A stretch of DNA of 18,548 bases, taken from assembly GCA_037440925.1 (NCBI GenBank), contig JBBITF010000060.1, positions 1 to 18,548 on the forward strand, given 5' to 3'. Of the stretch, positions 7,691-15,539 are shown in pieces. Each line of letters starts with the position of its first letter. Positions within the stretch are counted from its first letter, which is position 1. Made by a program: the position numbers and the translations under genes. The DNA comes from JAABUE01 sp037440925. GTDB taxonomy: Bacteria > Chloroflexota > Anaerolineae > Anaerolineales > Villigracilaceae. A model generated the notes under the pieces. That model was not told where the DNA came from. It was given only the letters and a program-made list of their open reading frames with translations, and made no database searches.

Positions 7691-10375
7691 TTACCCCTTC
7701 TCCAACAGGGCCAAAAAGGCCTCTACGACTTTAGGGTCGAAAAGTTTTCCAGCGTTTTGCCGGATATAAGCCAAGGCCCTCTTTTGACTCCAGGCCTTTC
7801 GATAGGGGCGGTTGGATATCAGAGCATCCCATACGTCTACTACAGAGAATATGCGCGCTGCAAGTGGAATTTGCTCGCCTTTTAGACCGCGCGGATAGCC
7901 GCTGCCGTCCCAGCGTTCATGGTGGCAGTAGGGAATGTCCAGCGCCGGTTTGAGGTAGGCAATCTTGGAGAGTAACTCGTAGGCATAGAGGGGATGGTTA
8001 TGCATGATTTCGATTTCTTCTTCCGTTAGTTTTCCGGCTTTGAGCAGGATATGGTCGGGGATACCCATCTTGCCAATGTCGTGCAGCAGAGCGCCGCGCC
8101 GGATATGAAGAAGCATCTTGTCTTGTATCCCCATGCTGGCAGCCAGACGCAAGGTCAGTTCGGTGACGCGTTGGGTATGGCCTTCGGTTTCCTTATCCCG
8201 CAGGTCGAGCGCCGCTGACCAGCCCTCGATGGTTTCATTGTAGGCCAGCGACAACTCGATATTGGAGCGTTGTAGCCGTTCGAACAAATCTATATTCTCT
8301 AAGGCAATGGCAGCCTGCCCGCTCAGTGTGTTCAAGAAGTTTTCCCACTCTGGGTGGCGATGATTATGGGAGCGAAAGAAGAATTCCAGCACACCTTTGA
8401 GTTCGCCTTTGGTAATGAGGGGGACGCCGTAATAACAGGCAAATCTCTCTTCGGGCAGGATTGCTTTGGCGTCGTTGTGAATGGTAATGGTCGTTTGTTG
8501 CAAAGCAGCCTGCCCGGCCAGCCCCTCGCCCAAACGCAGGCGCGGCCTCGGTATACTTGGCGCAGAGAAACCGATTCCGGCGATAAAGTCCAGCGTGTAC
8601 TCGACAGGATTGAAGAGCGCGAAGTCGCCTGCGTCGGCCTGGAATAACTGCACGGCCTGTTCCAGAATCATATTTAACACCAAACGCCGATTTGTGCTGG
8701 AAGCAATCGTCTGGTCAATGAGGTGCAGGGCGTTGAGGCGTTCCACTTGTTGACGGATTTCGGTCAATAGTTTGGCATTTTCCAGCCCTATGGCTATCTG
8801 GTCGGCCAGCGTTTCCATGACGCGAATGTCGTTTTGGTCGAAGGCGTCTAAGCGCGGACTTTGGATATCCAGCACGCCAATGACCCTGCCTTCTACGTGC
8901 AAGGGGATGCTCAATTCGGAGCGGGTGGTGATTCGTTCGGGATAAAAGTTGATGTAATGTTCATCCGAGGCGACATCGTTCGATAATAAGGTTCTGTTAT
9001 GTTGGGCGCACCATCCTACCATTCCTTGCCCCAGTTTCAGGCGGTGTTCTTTGGGGAACAATTCTACAAATTGGCCTGCCCTGGCGTTCATTTCCAATTC
9101 CTCTGTAAAGGGGGCCAACATAAAAATAGCGACATGATGATAGCCAAAATTTTCTTGAATCAGTTTGACAGTTTTGTTCAAGATTTCGTTTGCATCTTGG
9201 GAAGTAACGATTTGCTTGGCGATATCGTTCAACAGGCTGAGTTGTGTTGTCTGGCGGTGCAGGAATGCCTCGGCTCGTTTGCGCTCAGTAATGTCTGTGA
9301 TGAAGCCTTCCAGGATGGCCCGGCCGTGCGAGTCTGTGCCTATGCTTTGTCCCTGTTCCCATACCCACTTTTCTTGCCCGTTGGCTGTAGTGATTCGATA
9401 TTCGAGTTGAAAAGGTTGTCCGTGGGCAACGGCCTCTTGCACTTCTGCCCATACCCGCTCGCGGTCTTGGATGTGGATGAGCTGTTTGTAGGCAATCTTC
9501 TTGTTATTTGTTAAGTCCTCTGGCCGGTAACCTGTGAGTTGCAAACAACCTTCGCTGACGAAGTCTGTTGTCCAATCGGCATCGTTTATACAGCGATAAG
9601 CCATGCCGGGCAGATTGCGCAAGAGTGTGCTTATTGAGCGCTGTTGTTCTTGTAACTCCTGTTCGGCCTTTTTGCGCTGGCTAATGTCTATTAGGCTGCC
9701 TTCGTAGTATTTCAGGCGGCCTGTATGGTCGTATACGGCGCGGGTGATATCGGTTGCCCAGAAGACGCTGCCGTCTTTTCGCTTAAAGGGCGTTTCTACG
9801 CTTAATTGACCTTCCGACTCGCTAAATTGTTTCAGCCATTCGGTATGACCGTCTGAAGCGGCATATAGGTCGGCAGCGTTGACCTCTAGCATCTCTTGTG
9901 GCGAGGCATAGCCAAAAATCTCTGCTAGAGTCGAATTGGCTTCCACAATGCGCCCATCGGGCGTAGTGCGGTATAAGCCGACCGGAACGCGCTCAAACAG
10001 GCTGTGATAGTCGGCTTCGTATTTGTTTTTTTGTTCGATAGTGTGCGCAGATTGCGAAGAAAGCAGGAAGGCAACGCCAGCAATGACAAACAGTAAAATC
10101 ACACGAGCGATATCCAAAGGCGTGGCCGCTGCTCCGCTGATGAAAACAGCTACATACCCAATGGCGCTCAGGCTGGCGTATAGAAAAGAAGAGGCGGGGG
10201 AAAGTAAAGAACTGGCAAGGAGGATAGGAAAAGCGTAAGCAACGAAAATGGGCGGTTTTCTCTCCAAAATGGCAATGATCGTGACGACAAGGACGATGGT
10301 GGCCAATGACAGATGCGTTGCCAGCGCATTGCGGTTGATCTTTGGAGGACCATTTATGTTATGGTTGCGTTTCAT
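7691..10375 (-). CDS. Membrane-anchored PAS-PAS-GAF-GAF-HD-GYP signalling protein
   Basis: An 894-residue sensor-effector likely to hydrolyse cyclic di-GMP in response to an unknown signal. Four membrane helices lie at about residues 21-38, 42-58, 63-82 and 88-107. PAS domains follow at about 122-235 and 245-368 (each ends in a DI[ST]xRKxAE linker), then GAF domains at about 380-535 and 550-695, then the HD-GYP domain from about 705 to the end. The HD-GYP motifs are intact: H733, HDIGK with H765/D766, and HHERWDGSGYP at 818-828. There is no histidine kinase or GGDEF domain. GGAG a few bases before the ATG supports the start. It follows prmC after 99 bases that include an AT-rich stretch (about 10398-10425), which could hold its own promoter. 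Confidence 0.93.
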   Translation of the reverse strand: MKRNHNINGPPKINRNALATHLSLATIVLVVTIIAILERKPPIFVAYAFPILLASSLLSPASSFLYASLSAIGYVAVFISGAAATPLDIARVILLFVIAGVAFLLSSQSAHTIEQKNKYEADYHSLFERVPVGLYRTTPDGRIVEANSTLAEIFGYASPQEMLEVNAADLYAASDGHTEWLKQFSESEGQLSVETPFKRKDGSVFWATDITRAVYDHTGRLKYYEGSLIDISQRKKAEQELQEQQRSISTLLRNLPGMAYRCINDADWTTDFVSEGCLQLTGYRPEDLTNNKKIAYKQLIHIQDRERVWAEVQEAVAHGQPFQLEYRITTANGQEKWVWEQGQSIGTDSHGRAILEGFITDITERKRAEAFLHRQTTQLSLLNDIAKQIVTSQDANEILNKTVKLIQENFGYHHVAIFMLAPFTEELEMNARAGQFVELFPKEHRLKLGQGMVGWCAQHNRTLLSNDVASDEHYINFYPERITTRSELSIPLHVEGRVIGVLDIQSPRLDAFDQNDIRVMETLADQIAIGLENAKLLTEIRQQVERLNALHLIDQTIASSTNRRLVLNMILEQAVQLFQADAGDFALFNPVEYTLDFIAGIGFSAPSIPRPRLRLGEGLAGQAALQQTTITIHNDAKAILPEERFACYYGVPLITKGELKGVLEFFFRSHNHRHPEWENFLNTLSGQAAIALENIDLFERLQRSNIELSLAYNETIEGWSAALDLRDKETEGHTQRVTELTLRLAASMGIQDKMLLHIRRGALLHDIGKMGIPDHILLKAGKLTEEEIEIMHNHPLYAYELLSKIAYLKPALDIPYCHHERWDGSGYPRGLKGEQIPLAARIFSVVDVWDALISNRPYRKAWSQKRALAYIRQNAGKLFDPKVVEAFLALLEKG

Positions 10376-10474
10376 TGCGCTCTCCGAACAAGATGCCGTA
10401 ATTTATATTGTATTTGTTTTTTGCCAGATGGGATGGTGATGAGTGGGATTATCTCATTGAGACGCTTTGCCTCT

Positions 10475-11332
10475 TCACAAGAGTTGGATTTGTAGCAGCC
10501 GGTCACAGCCGGCCAGGTCTTTGCTTAAGTTGATTTTGGCGGCGTGGAAGTGATCGTAGGCCAGCGATAACACTGCCAATCCTTGGGATGCCTCGATTTC
10601 CAGCAGCATCAGGCCGCCGGGAGATAACCACGCCGGCACTATGGTCAGCAAGCGGCGAATCATCTCCAGGCCGTCGGCCCCGCCGTCCAGCGCCAGGGCA
10701 GGCTCGCGGCCATAGATTGGCAGCGTGCGCAGGGTAGCGCTGGGGATGTAGGGCAGGTTGGCGCAAATCAAATCGAAGGATGACGGTTGAATACAACAAG
10801 ATTTAGATGGAAGCAAATCGCACTCGCAGAATTCAATGCGATTTTGTAGATTGAATTTTTGTGCGTTGCGTTTCGCCACTGCAAGCGCGGCGCTTGAAAT
10901 GTCGGTCGCCAGGATGTGCGCCTCTGGAACATGCATGGCAATAGCAATGGCGATGGCGCCAGAACCGGTGCCAATGTCGGCGACTGTCTTGCGATGGGGG
11001 AAGGCGCGCAGCCAGGCAATGCCGCGCTCGACCAGCAGCTCGGTTTCGGGGCGGGGAATCAGCACGTCGGGCGTGACTTCCAATTCCAGGTTGTAGAATT
11101 GCCAGTGTCCCAGCACATAGGGGAGCGGTTCCCCTGCTTCGAGCCGGGAGACGGCCTCTTCAACGGAAGCAAGTTGCGGCTGAGTGAGAAGCGCGTCAGG
11201 GTGTGCCATCAGCCAGGCGCGCGGTTTGTCCAAGATGTGTGCCAGCAAGACTTGCGCGTCCAGGTCGGCTGTCTCGCTCGTTTTCAACAGGCGTTTTGCA
11301 ATTTCTTTTTGCAGGGTGGAAACTTGCGTCAT
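10475..11332 (-). CDS. prmC: Peptide chain release factor glutamine methyltransferase PrmC
   Basis: PrmC (HemK) methylates the glutamine of the GGQ loop of release factors, using S-adenosylmethionine, which speeds peptide release. The 285-residue protein has the N-terminal helical domain, the PYVLGHWQFYNL and IPRPETELLVE segments (about 71-102), the SAM motif DIGTGSGAIAI (119-129) and the substrate-binding motif as N192-L-P-Y rather than the usual N-P-P-Y. Its ATG overlaps the prfA stop by 4 bases (11329-11332), so enzyme and substrate are co-translated. There is a Cys-rich insert near residues 169-180. Confidence 0.96.
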   Translation of the reverse strand: MTQVSTLQKEIAKRLLKTSETADLDAQVLLAHILDKPRAWLMAHPDALLTQPQLASVEEAVSRLEAGEPLPYVLGHWQFYNLELEVTPDVLIPRPETELLVERGIAWLRAFPHRKTVADIGTGSGAIAIAIAMHVPEAHILATDISSAALAVAKRNAQKFNLQNRIEFCECDLLPSKSCCIQPSSFDLICANLPYIPSATLRTLPIYGREPALALDGGADGLEMIRRLLTIVPAWLSPGGLMLLEIEASQGLAVLSLAYDHFHAAKINLSKDLAGCDRLLQIQLL

Positions 11333-12408
11333 TCCTCGTCTTCATCGAAGCCGCTGCTGGCCAGGCGTTCTGCTTCGTCGCGCGTGGAGAGCTCGTCAAT
11401 GAAGAAGTCTATGTCGCCTTCCATGACGCCAGGCAGGTTGTAAGAGGAGAGGCCAATGCGGTGGTCGGTGACACGGTTTTGAGGGTAGTTGTAGGTGCGG
11501 ATTTTTTCGGAGCGTTCGCCGCTGCCTACTTGAGAACGGCGTGTTTCTTCGAGTTCGGAGCGGCGTTTTTCCTCTTCGATTTCGTATAGACGTGCGCGCA
11601 AAATGGACATGGCGCGCAGTTTGTTTTGCAATTGTGAGCGCTCGTCTTGGCAGGCAACCACCATGCCGGTGGGCAGATGGGTGATGCGGATGGCGGTAGA
11701 GTTTTTTTGCACGTTCTGACCGCCTGCGCCAGCCGATTTGTATACATCAATGCGCAGATCGGATTCGGGGATGTCAATGTCCACTTCTTCGACTTCGGCC
11801 AGCACGGCAACGGTAGCAGTGGAGGTGTGGATGCGTCCGGAGGCCTCGGTCTCTGGCACGCGCTGGACGCGGTGGACGCCCGACTCGTATTTCAGCCGCG
11901 AATAGGCGCCTTTGCCTTTGATTTGGAAGATGACTTCTTTGTAGCCGCCGATGCCGATGGCATTTTCGGACAGGATTTCTACCTTCCAGCGGCGGTTTTC
12001 AGCGTAGCGCGTGTACATGCGGAACAGGTCGGCGGCAAACAGGGCGGCTTCGTCTCCGCCGGTGCCGGCGCGGATTTCCATGATGACATTCTTTTCATCG
12101 CGCGGGTCTTTGGGCGCCAGCATGGTTTTGATTTCTTTTTCGAGTTGGCCGATTTTCGGTTCCAGGTCTTCAATTTCCATCTCGGCCAGGGCGCGTAGTT
12201 CCTCGTCTGTTTCGGTTTCGAGCAATTGACGGGCTTCTTCCACCCGTTGGAGGGCGTGGCGATACTCGCGCGCTGTTTCGATGAGCGGCTCCAGGTCTAC
12301 GCGCTCTTTGTTGATTTCAGCGGCGCGCTGGTAGTCGCTGCCGACCGTTTCCAGTTCGCGGCCTAGTTCTTCGTAATGTTTTTCGATACCTTCTAATTTA
12401 TCGAGCAT
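11329..12408 (-). CDS. prfA: Peptide chain release factor 1 (RF1)
   Basis: RF1 recognises UAA and UAG stop codons and triggers peptide release. The 359-residue protein has the coiled N-terminal domain, IMEIRAGTGGDEAALFA, the stop-codon-reading tripeptide region as P185-E186-T187 in RVPETEASGRIH, and the catalytic loop SAGAGGQNV with Q231, the residue PrmC methylates. The PxT form marks it as RF1 rather than RF2 (SPF). An AAGGA ribosome site sits 5 bases before the ATG at 12408. The acidic end (SGFDEDEE) overlaps the prmC start. It probably has its own promoter at 12461-12488. Confidence 0.97.
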   Translation of the reverse strand: MLDKLEGIEKHYEELGRELETVGSDYQRAAEINKERVDLEPLIETAREYRHALQRVEEARQLLETETDEELRALAEMEIEDLEPKIGQLEKEIKTMLAPKDPRDEKNVIMEIRAGTGGDEAALFAADLFRMYTRYAENRRWKVEILSENAIGIGGYKEVIFQIKGKGAYSRLKYESGVHRVQRVPETEASGRIHTSTATVAVLAEVEEVDIDIPESDLRIDVYKSAGAGGQNVQKNSTAIRITHLPTGMVVACQDERSQLQNKLRAMSILRARLYEIEEEKRRSELEETRRSQVGSGERSEKIRTYNYPQNRVTDHRIGLSSYNLPGVMEGDIDFFIDELSTRDEAERLASSGFDEDEE

Positions 12409-12432
12409 AATTTCCTTTTCCAGGCATAGAGA

Positions 12433-12455
12433 AACGCGGCTAATTTCGCCGCGTT
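12433..12455 (-). promoter_or_regulatory. Stem-loop in the prfA leader
   Basis: A perfect 8-bp inverted repeat, AACGCGGC/GCCGCGTT with a 7-base loop. On the - strand it begins about 6 bases after the TATAAT box at 12461-12466, so it would form the extreme 5' end of the prfA transcript, about 25 bases before the start codon. Alternatively it acts as a terminator for genes arriving from uvrC; the following TTTCTCT is a weak T-tract. Confidence 0.6.
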
Positions 12456-12460
12456 GTAAG

Positions 12461-12488
12461 ATTATACCACCGGATAATTCGCTATAAA
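12461..12488 (-). promoter_or_regulatory. prfA: Probable promoter for prfA-prmC
   Basis: On the - strand a perfect TATAAT (12466-12461) is preceded, with a 16-base spacer, by TTTATA (12488-12483), a 4-of-6 match to TTGACA. Transcription would start near 12453-12455. The -35 overlaps the stop codon of the 45-residue gene, so prfA can be expressed apart from the uvrC-led run. Confidence 0.55.
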
Positions 12489-12619
12489 TTGGTGGCCAGC
12501 GACAGCGCCATCGAGAGGATCAGGATAACGGAAATCACCAGGAAGATGATTTGCATGGCGCGCTGCTGACGCGCAAGGCGAGAATTCTTTGCAGGGACTT
12601 TCGACTTGCTTTTCGACAT
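12482..12619 (-). CDS. Small single-span membrane protein (45 aa)
   Basis: A 45-residue protein with a strongly basic N-terminus (MSKSKSKVPAKNSRLARQQR) and one hydrophobic helix at about residues 23-42. The charge pattern predicts the basic end inside the cytoplasm. Its ATG lies 7 bases after the response-regulator stop, and an AAAGGA ribosome site lies at the end of that gene, with 10 bases to the start. Start, ribosome site, basic-then-hydrophobic layout and tight spacing together argue that it is real. I do not recognise the family. A longer open frame on the same strand (12535-12933) overlaps it but is only a shadow of the response regulator. Confidence 0.7.
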   Translation of the reverse strand: MSKSKSKVPAKNSRLARQQRAMQIIFLVISVILILSMALSLATNL

Positions 12620-12626
12620 TCCACAA

Positions 12627-13007
12627 TCATCCTTTTTGACGTTTCTGAAAAGCCGCGTTCATGGCTTTCTCGATCTCTTCGATGGTGACCGGTTTCATCA
12701 CATAGCCATCCGCGCCCATCTCCAGGGCTTTGTCCACGGTCACATCGGCGGCTTCGGAGGAGAGCATGACGATGGGTAGTTCTTTCCATTCCGGGCGGCG
12801 GCGCAGGAATTCCAGCAGGTCCAGGCCGGTGACTTCGGGCATGTTGATGTCCAGCAGCATCAGGTCGGGGCGCTTGCCTGCCAACAGGGCCTGGGCTGCG
12901 GCGCGCGCGTTCAGGAACCCGGTTGCCTGGCAATCGAGCAATTCCACCATCAGGCGGATGGCTTGGGTCATTTCCTCGTCATCGTCAACGATCCAGATTT
13001 GTTTCAT
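12627..13007 (-). CDS. Single-domain response regulator (CheY-like)
   Basis: A 126-residue receiver domain with no output domain. The acidic pocket is D8/D9/D10 (IVDDDEE), the phospho-acceptor is D53 (LLDINMPE), the switch hydroxyl is S83 or S84 (MLSSEAA) and the conserved lysine is K105 (MKPV). It should be phosphorylated by a histidine kinase, but none is encoded in the window. Its ATG overlaps the stop of the putative toxin gene by 4 bases (13004-13007), so its translation is coupled to the toxin-antitoxin pair. Its partner could be any kinase elsewhere, and its downstream target is unknown. Confidence 0.93.
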   Translation of the reverse strand: MKQIWIVDDDEEMTQAIRLMVELLDCQATGFLNARAAAQALLAGKRPDLMLLDINMPEVTGLDLLEFLRRRPEWKELPIVMLSSEAADVTVDKALEMGADGYVMKPVTIEEIEKAMNAAFQKRQKG

Positions 13008-13342
13008 GTTTGGATGGCTTTCTCTATCTCTTCGAGGAATTCCTCGAAGGTGATCTCACGTCCCGCTTCGATGTGCTGCGAAGGGTCTTCGCGCGGGCGC
13101 CAGTGCCAGCCTTTCCTGTTGTCAGCGCCAAAGATGCGACGGTTGCCTCGAATTTGAGCGAAGGAAGTTTTGCCTGTTCTCTGGTTATAGAATATGTCAA
13201 TCATGCTGTTGTTCGTCAAATATGCGCGCATATTGACCCAATTGACCCCTGCGCCATATCTGGCGAAACTTCGAACCGCCGGGGAGTTCGAACAAACCGT
13301 AGAAACTTTCTCTTCGAACTCCTCGACGCTCATATCAGCCAT
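13004..13342 (-). CDS. Putative toxin of a toxin-antitoxin pair (DUF6516/TumE-like)
   Basis: A 112-residue soluble protein. The core MIDIFYNQRTGKTSFAQIRG followed by RRIFGADNRKGWHWRP and EDPSQH (residues 47-90) resembles small proteins of the TumE/DUF6516 kind. In those, a beta-rich core with an aromatic-DN-x-x-x-x-H/W pattern is paired with an upstream antitoxin. The assignment is from pattern memory, not a search. GGAGG ends 10 bases before the ATG at 13342. A second ATG at 13333 would overlap the antitoxin stop as ATGA and is a fair alternative. The C-terminus is acidic (FEEFLEEIEKAIQT). Its activity, possibly RNA cleavage, is inferred only from the family idea. Confidence 0.65.
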   Translation of the reverse strand: MADMSVEEFEEKVSTVCSNSPAVRSFARYGAGVNWVNMRAYLTNNSMIDIFYNQRTGKTSFAQIRGNRRIFGADNRKGWHWRPREDPSQHIEAGREITFEEFLEEIEKAIQT

Positions 13343-13647
13343 TGCGAAATTTCCTCCAGTGTTTCAAGATCGGTCACTGCCGCTTCCCATTCAAAATCAT
13401 CTTTCTCGACTTCATAGGAATAAGGATCCTTGATCGTTCCATTTTTACAGGCTTCTTCGAACTCAGAAAATGTCATGCCGTATTTCTTCTCGAATTCTGC
13501 AATTCGCTTTTGGGCCTCGATGGTCCGTAAACGCACGAGGTCCTTGATCGCGAGCGACAGGGCAATATCGGAGCGCGATTGCCCGGTCAGCCGCGATAGA
13601 ACTTTATGAACCGATTTGGGAAGAAGCACCGTCTCCGTATCGAACAT
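13330..13647 (-). CDS. Putative antitoxin
   Basis: A 105-residue acidic protein. Residues 1-45 resemble a small DNA-binding or dimerisation region (LPKSVHKVLSRLTGQSRSD, then IKDLVRLR). A coiled segment follows (RIAEFEKKYGMTFSEFEEAC), then an acidic C-terminal tail with DFEWEAAVTDLETLEEI. This layout, ending in a W-E-x-x-V-T-x-L-E motif, is common in antitoxins of archaea and Chloroflexota. It precedes and overlaps the putative toxin by 13 bases, the usual antitoxin-first order. AGGAG lies 6-7 bases before the ATG. It begins 12 bases after the uvrC stop, so readthrough from uvrC is likely. DNA binding is an inference. Confidence 0.7.
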   Translation of the reverse strand: MFDTETVLLPKSVHKVLSRLTGQSRSDIALSLAIKDLVRLRTIEAQKRIAEFEKKYGMTFSEFEEACKNGTIKDPYSYEVEKDDFEWEAAVTDLETLEEISQWLI

Positions 13648-13659
13648 TGCAAACTCCTT

Positions 13660-15528
13660 TCACTCCAAACTCGCCTTGACGCTCTCGGCCGCTTGCATGG
13701 TCATCCCTTTAACAGCGGCCAGTTCCTCGAGGCTAGCCTCTTTAATCTTATCCACAGAACCGAAATGTTTCAAGAGGGCCTTTCGGCGCACGGGACCGAT
13801 GCCGGGGACGCTGTCTAACTGCGAGGCCAGGCCCAGTTTCGAGCGCTGGTTGCGGTGCGCTGTGATGGCGAAACGGTGCGCCTCGTCGCGGATGCGCTGC
13901 ACGAGATACAGTCCCTGCGAATGGCGCGGCAGCAGGATGGATTTGGACTTATGCGGCAGGAAAATCTCCTCCTCCTGTTTAGCCAGGCCAACCACCGACA
14001 CCTTCTCGGCCAATTGGTATTTTTCCAACACCTGGACGGCGCGTCCCAACTGGCCTTTGCCGCCGTCTATGATGATCAGATCGGGCAGGAAGGAGAAAGA
14101 CGCATCCGGCTTGGACCCGGGGCCGGCTCCCGCTTCCTGAGCCGCCTGCCACCTGCGGAAGCGCCGCGTCAGCACCTCCTCCATAGAGGCGAAATCGTCC
14201 GGCGCGCCGGCCACCGAGTTGATGTTGAAACGCCGGTACAGACGCTTGCTCGGCACGCCTTGTTCGAAGACCACCATGCTGCCGACCGTGGCTGTGCCTT
14301 GCGTATGAGAGATGTCATAACATTCGATGCGGTTAGGAGGCGCGGGCAGTTCGAGGGCCTGCTGCAATTCAGTCAGCGCCTGTTCCTGTTTATGGGTATC
14401 GGCTTGCCATTGAGCGCGCAGCGCCGCGAGGGTTTCGGCGGCGTTTTCAGCGGCCATTTGCACCAACTCGCGCGGCTGCCCCTCGCGCGGGACGAAGATT
14501 TCCACCTTTTCGCCGCCGCGCCGCGACTTGAGCCACTGGCCGATGATCCTGGCTTCCTCGATCTCTTGCGGCAGCATAACCTGGTCTGGCACGTTAGCGG
14601 CTTCGGTATAGAACTGCTTGACAAATTGCGCGATGACTTCTGCGTCGCTGGTCTCTTCGGTGTTTTCTAAGATGAAGTATTCGCGCCCAATCAGTTTGCC
14701 TGCGCGGATGAAGAAGATCTGCACGCAGGCTTCCCCTTCGGCGCGCGCCATAGCCAGCACATCCGAGTCCTGGTAACTGGCGTCGAAGACCACCTTTTGC
14801 CGTTCGATGATGGCTTGAATGCCCCTCAACTGGTCGCGCAGGGCGGCGGCTTTCTCGAAGCGCAGTTCTTCAGAGGCCTTTTGCATTTCGGCCTCCAGGC
14901 GTCGAACGATGGGTTCGGAGTGTCCGCTCAGAAAATCTTGCAAGTCGGAAAGCATTTGGCGGTACTCGGCCTGGGTCACAGCGCCGATGCAGGGCGCGGC
15001 GCACAGTTTGATGTCATAGTAGAGACACGCGCGGGTGTCCGTCCCGCTGATGTCGCGGTCGCAGGTCAGGTAGGGAAAGATGCGGCGTAAAACGTCCAGC
15101 GTCTGATGCACCGCCCAGACAGAGGTATATGGGCCAAAGTAACGCCCACCGTCGTCCAACATTTGCCGTGTGACAGTGACTTTGGGGTAGGCGTCTTGCC
15201 AGTGGATTTTGATGTAGGGGTAGCGTTTGTCGTCTTTGAGTTTGATGTTGAATTTGGGACGATAGCGCTTGATCAGGTTCATCTCCAGGATGAGCGCCTC
15301 GAGTTCCGAGCCGACCACAATCCATTCGATATCGGCGATCTCGCGCACCAGGCGGCGGGTCTTGCCGTCGTGGCTGGCATCGGCGTGGAAATACGAGCGT
15401 ACGCGATTCCTGAGATGGATTGCCTTACCCACATAGATAATTTTGCCGCTTGCGTCTTTCATTAAGTAGCAACCGGCCTTAGCAGGCAGCGTGTCGAGAA
15501 TACCCTGAATATGCTCAGAAATTTCCAT
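13660..15528 (-). CDS. uvrC: Excinuclease ABC subunit C (UvrC)
   Basis: UvrC makes both incisions flanking a DNA lesion after UvrA and UvrB have located it. The 622-residue protein has the N-terminal GIY-YIG nuclease (GCYLMKDASGKIIYVGKA, residues 19-36, with Cys where Ile or Val is usual), the UVR domain that binds UvrB (about 206-240), the RNase H-like second nuclease with D405 in ECYDISHTQG, and a C-terminal helix-hairpin-helix pair (VPGIGPVRRKALLKHFG and beyond). Length is normal. It leads the leftward run, with the antitoxin gene 12 bases downstream. Upstream is a tandem repeat rich in AGGT on the coding strand. Confidence 0.97.
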   Translation of the reverse strand: MEISEHIQGILDTLPAKAGCYLMKDASGKIIYVGKAIHLRNRVRSYFHADASHDGKTRRLVREIADIEWIVVGSELEALILEMNLIKRYRPKFNIKLKDDKRYPYIKIHWQDAYPKVTVTRQMLDDGGRYFGPYTSVWAVHQTLDVLRRIFPYLTCDRDISGTDTRACLYYDIKLCAAPCIGAVTQAEYRQMLSDLQDFLSGHSEPIVRRLEAEMQKASEELRFEKAAALRDQLRGIQAIIERQKVVFDASYQDSDVLAMARAEGEACVQIFFIRAGKLIGREYFILENTEETSDAEVIAQFVKQFYTEAANVPDQVMLPQEIEEARIIGQWLKSRRGGEKVEIFVPREGQPRELVQMAAENAAETLAALRAQWQADTHKQEQALTELQQALELPAPPNRIECYDISHTQGTATVGSMVVFEQGVPSKRLYRRFNINSVAGAPDDFASMEEVLTRRFRRWQAAQEAGAGPGSKPDASFSFLPDLIIIDGGKGQLGRAVQVLEKYQLAEKVSVVGLAKQEEEIFLPHKSKSILLPRHSQGLYLVQRIRDEAHRFAITAHRNQRSKLGLASQLDSVPGIGPVRRKALLKHFGSVDKIKEASLEELAAVKGMTMQAAESVKASLE

Positions 15529-15539
15529 AGAGCAATTTT

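Noticed and set aside
7691..10375. The large sensor as a histidine kinase for the orphan response regulator
   Set aside because: No HisKA or HATPase motifs are present; its output is an intact HD-GYP domain.
12433..12455. The hairpin before prfA as a strong intrinsic terminator
   Set aside because: The following T-tract is broken by C residues and a TATAAT box lies just upstream, so a leader stem-loop is at least as likely; kept as uncertain rather than called a terminator.
12535..12933. A 132-codon - strand frame overlapping the response regulator
   Set aside because: It is Pro/Arg-rich frame-shifted readout of the receiver gene and overlaps the better-supported 45-residue gene.
13855..14670. 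A 271-codon + strand frame inside uvrC
   Set aside because: It is the shadow of the RNase H-like half of UvrC, without a ribosome site or motif.
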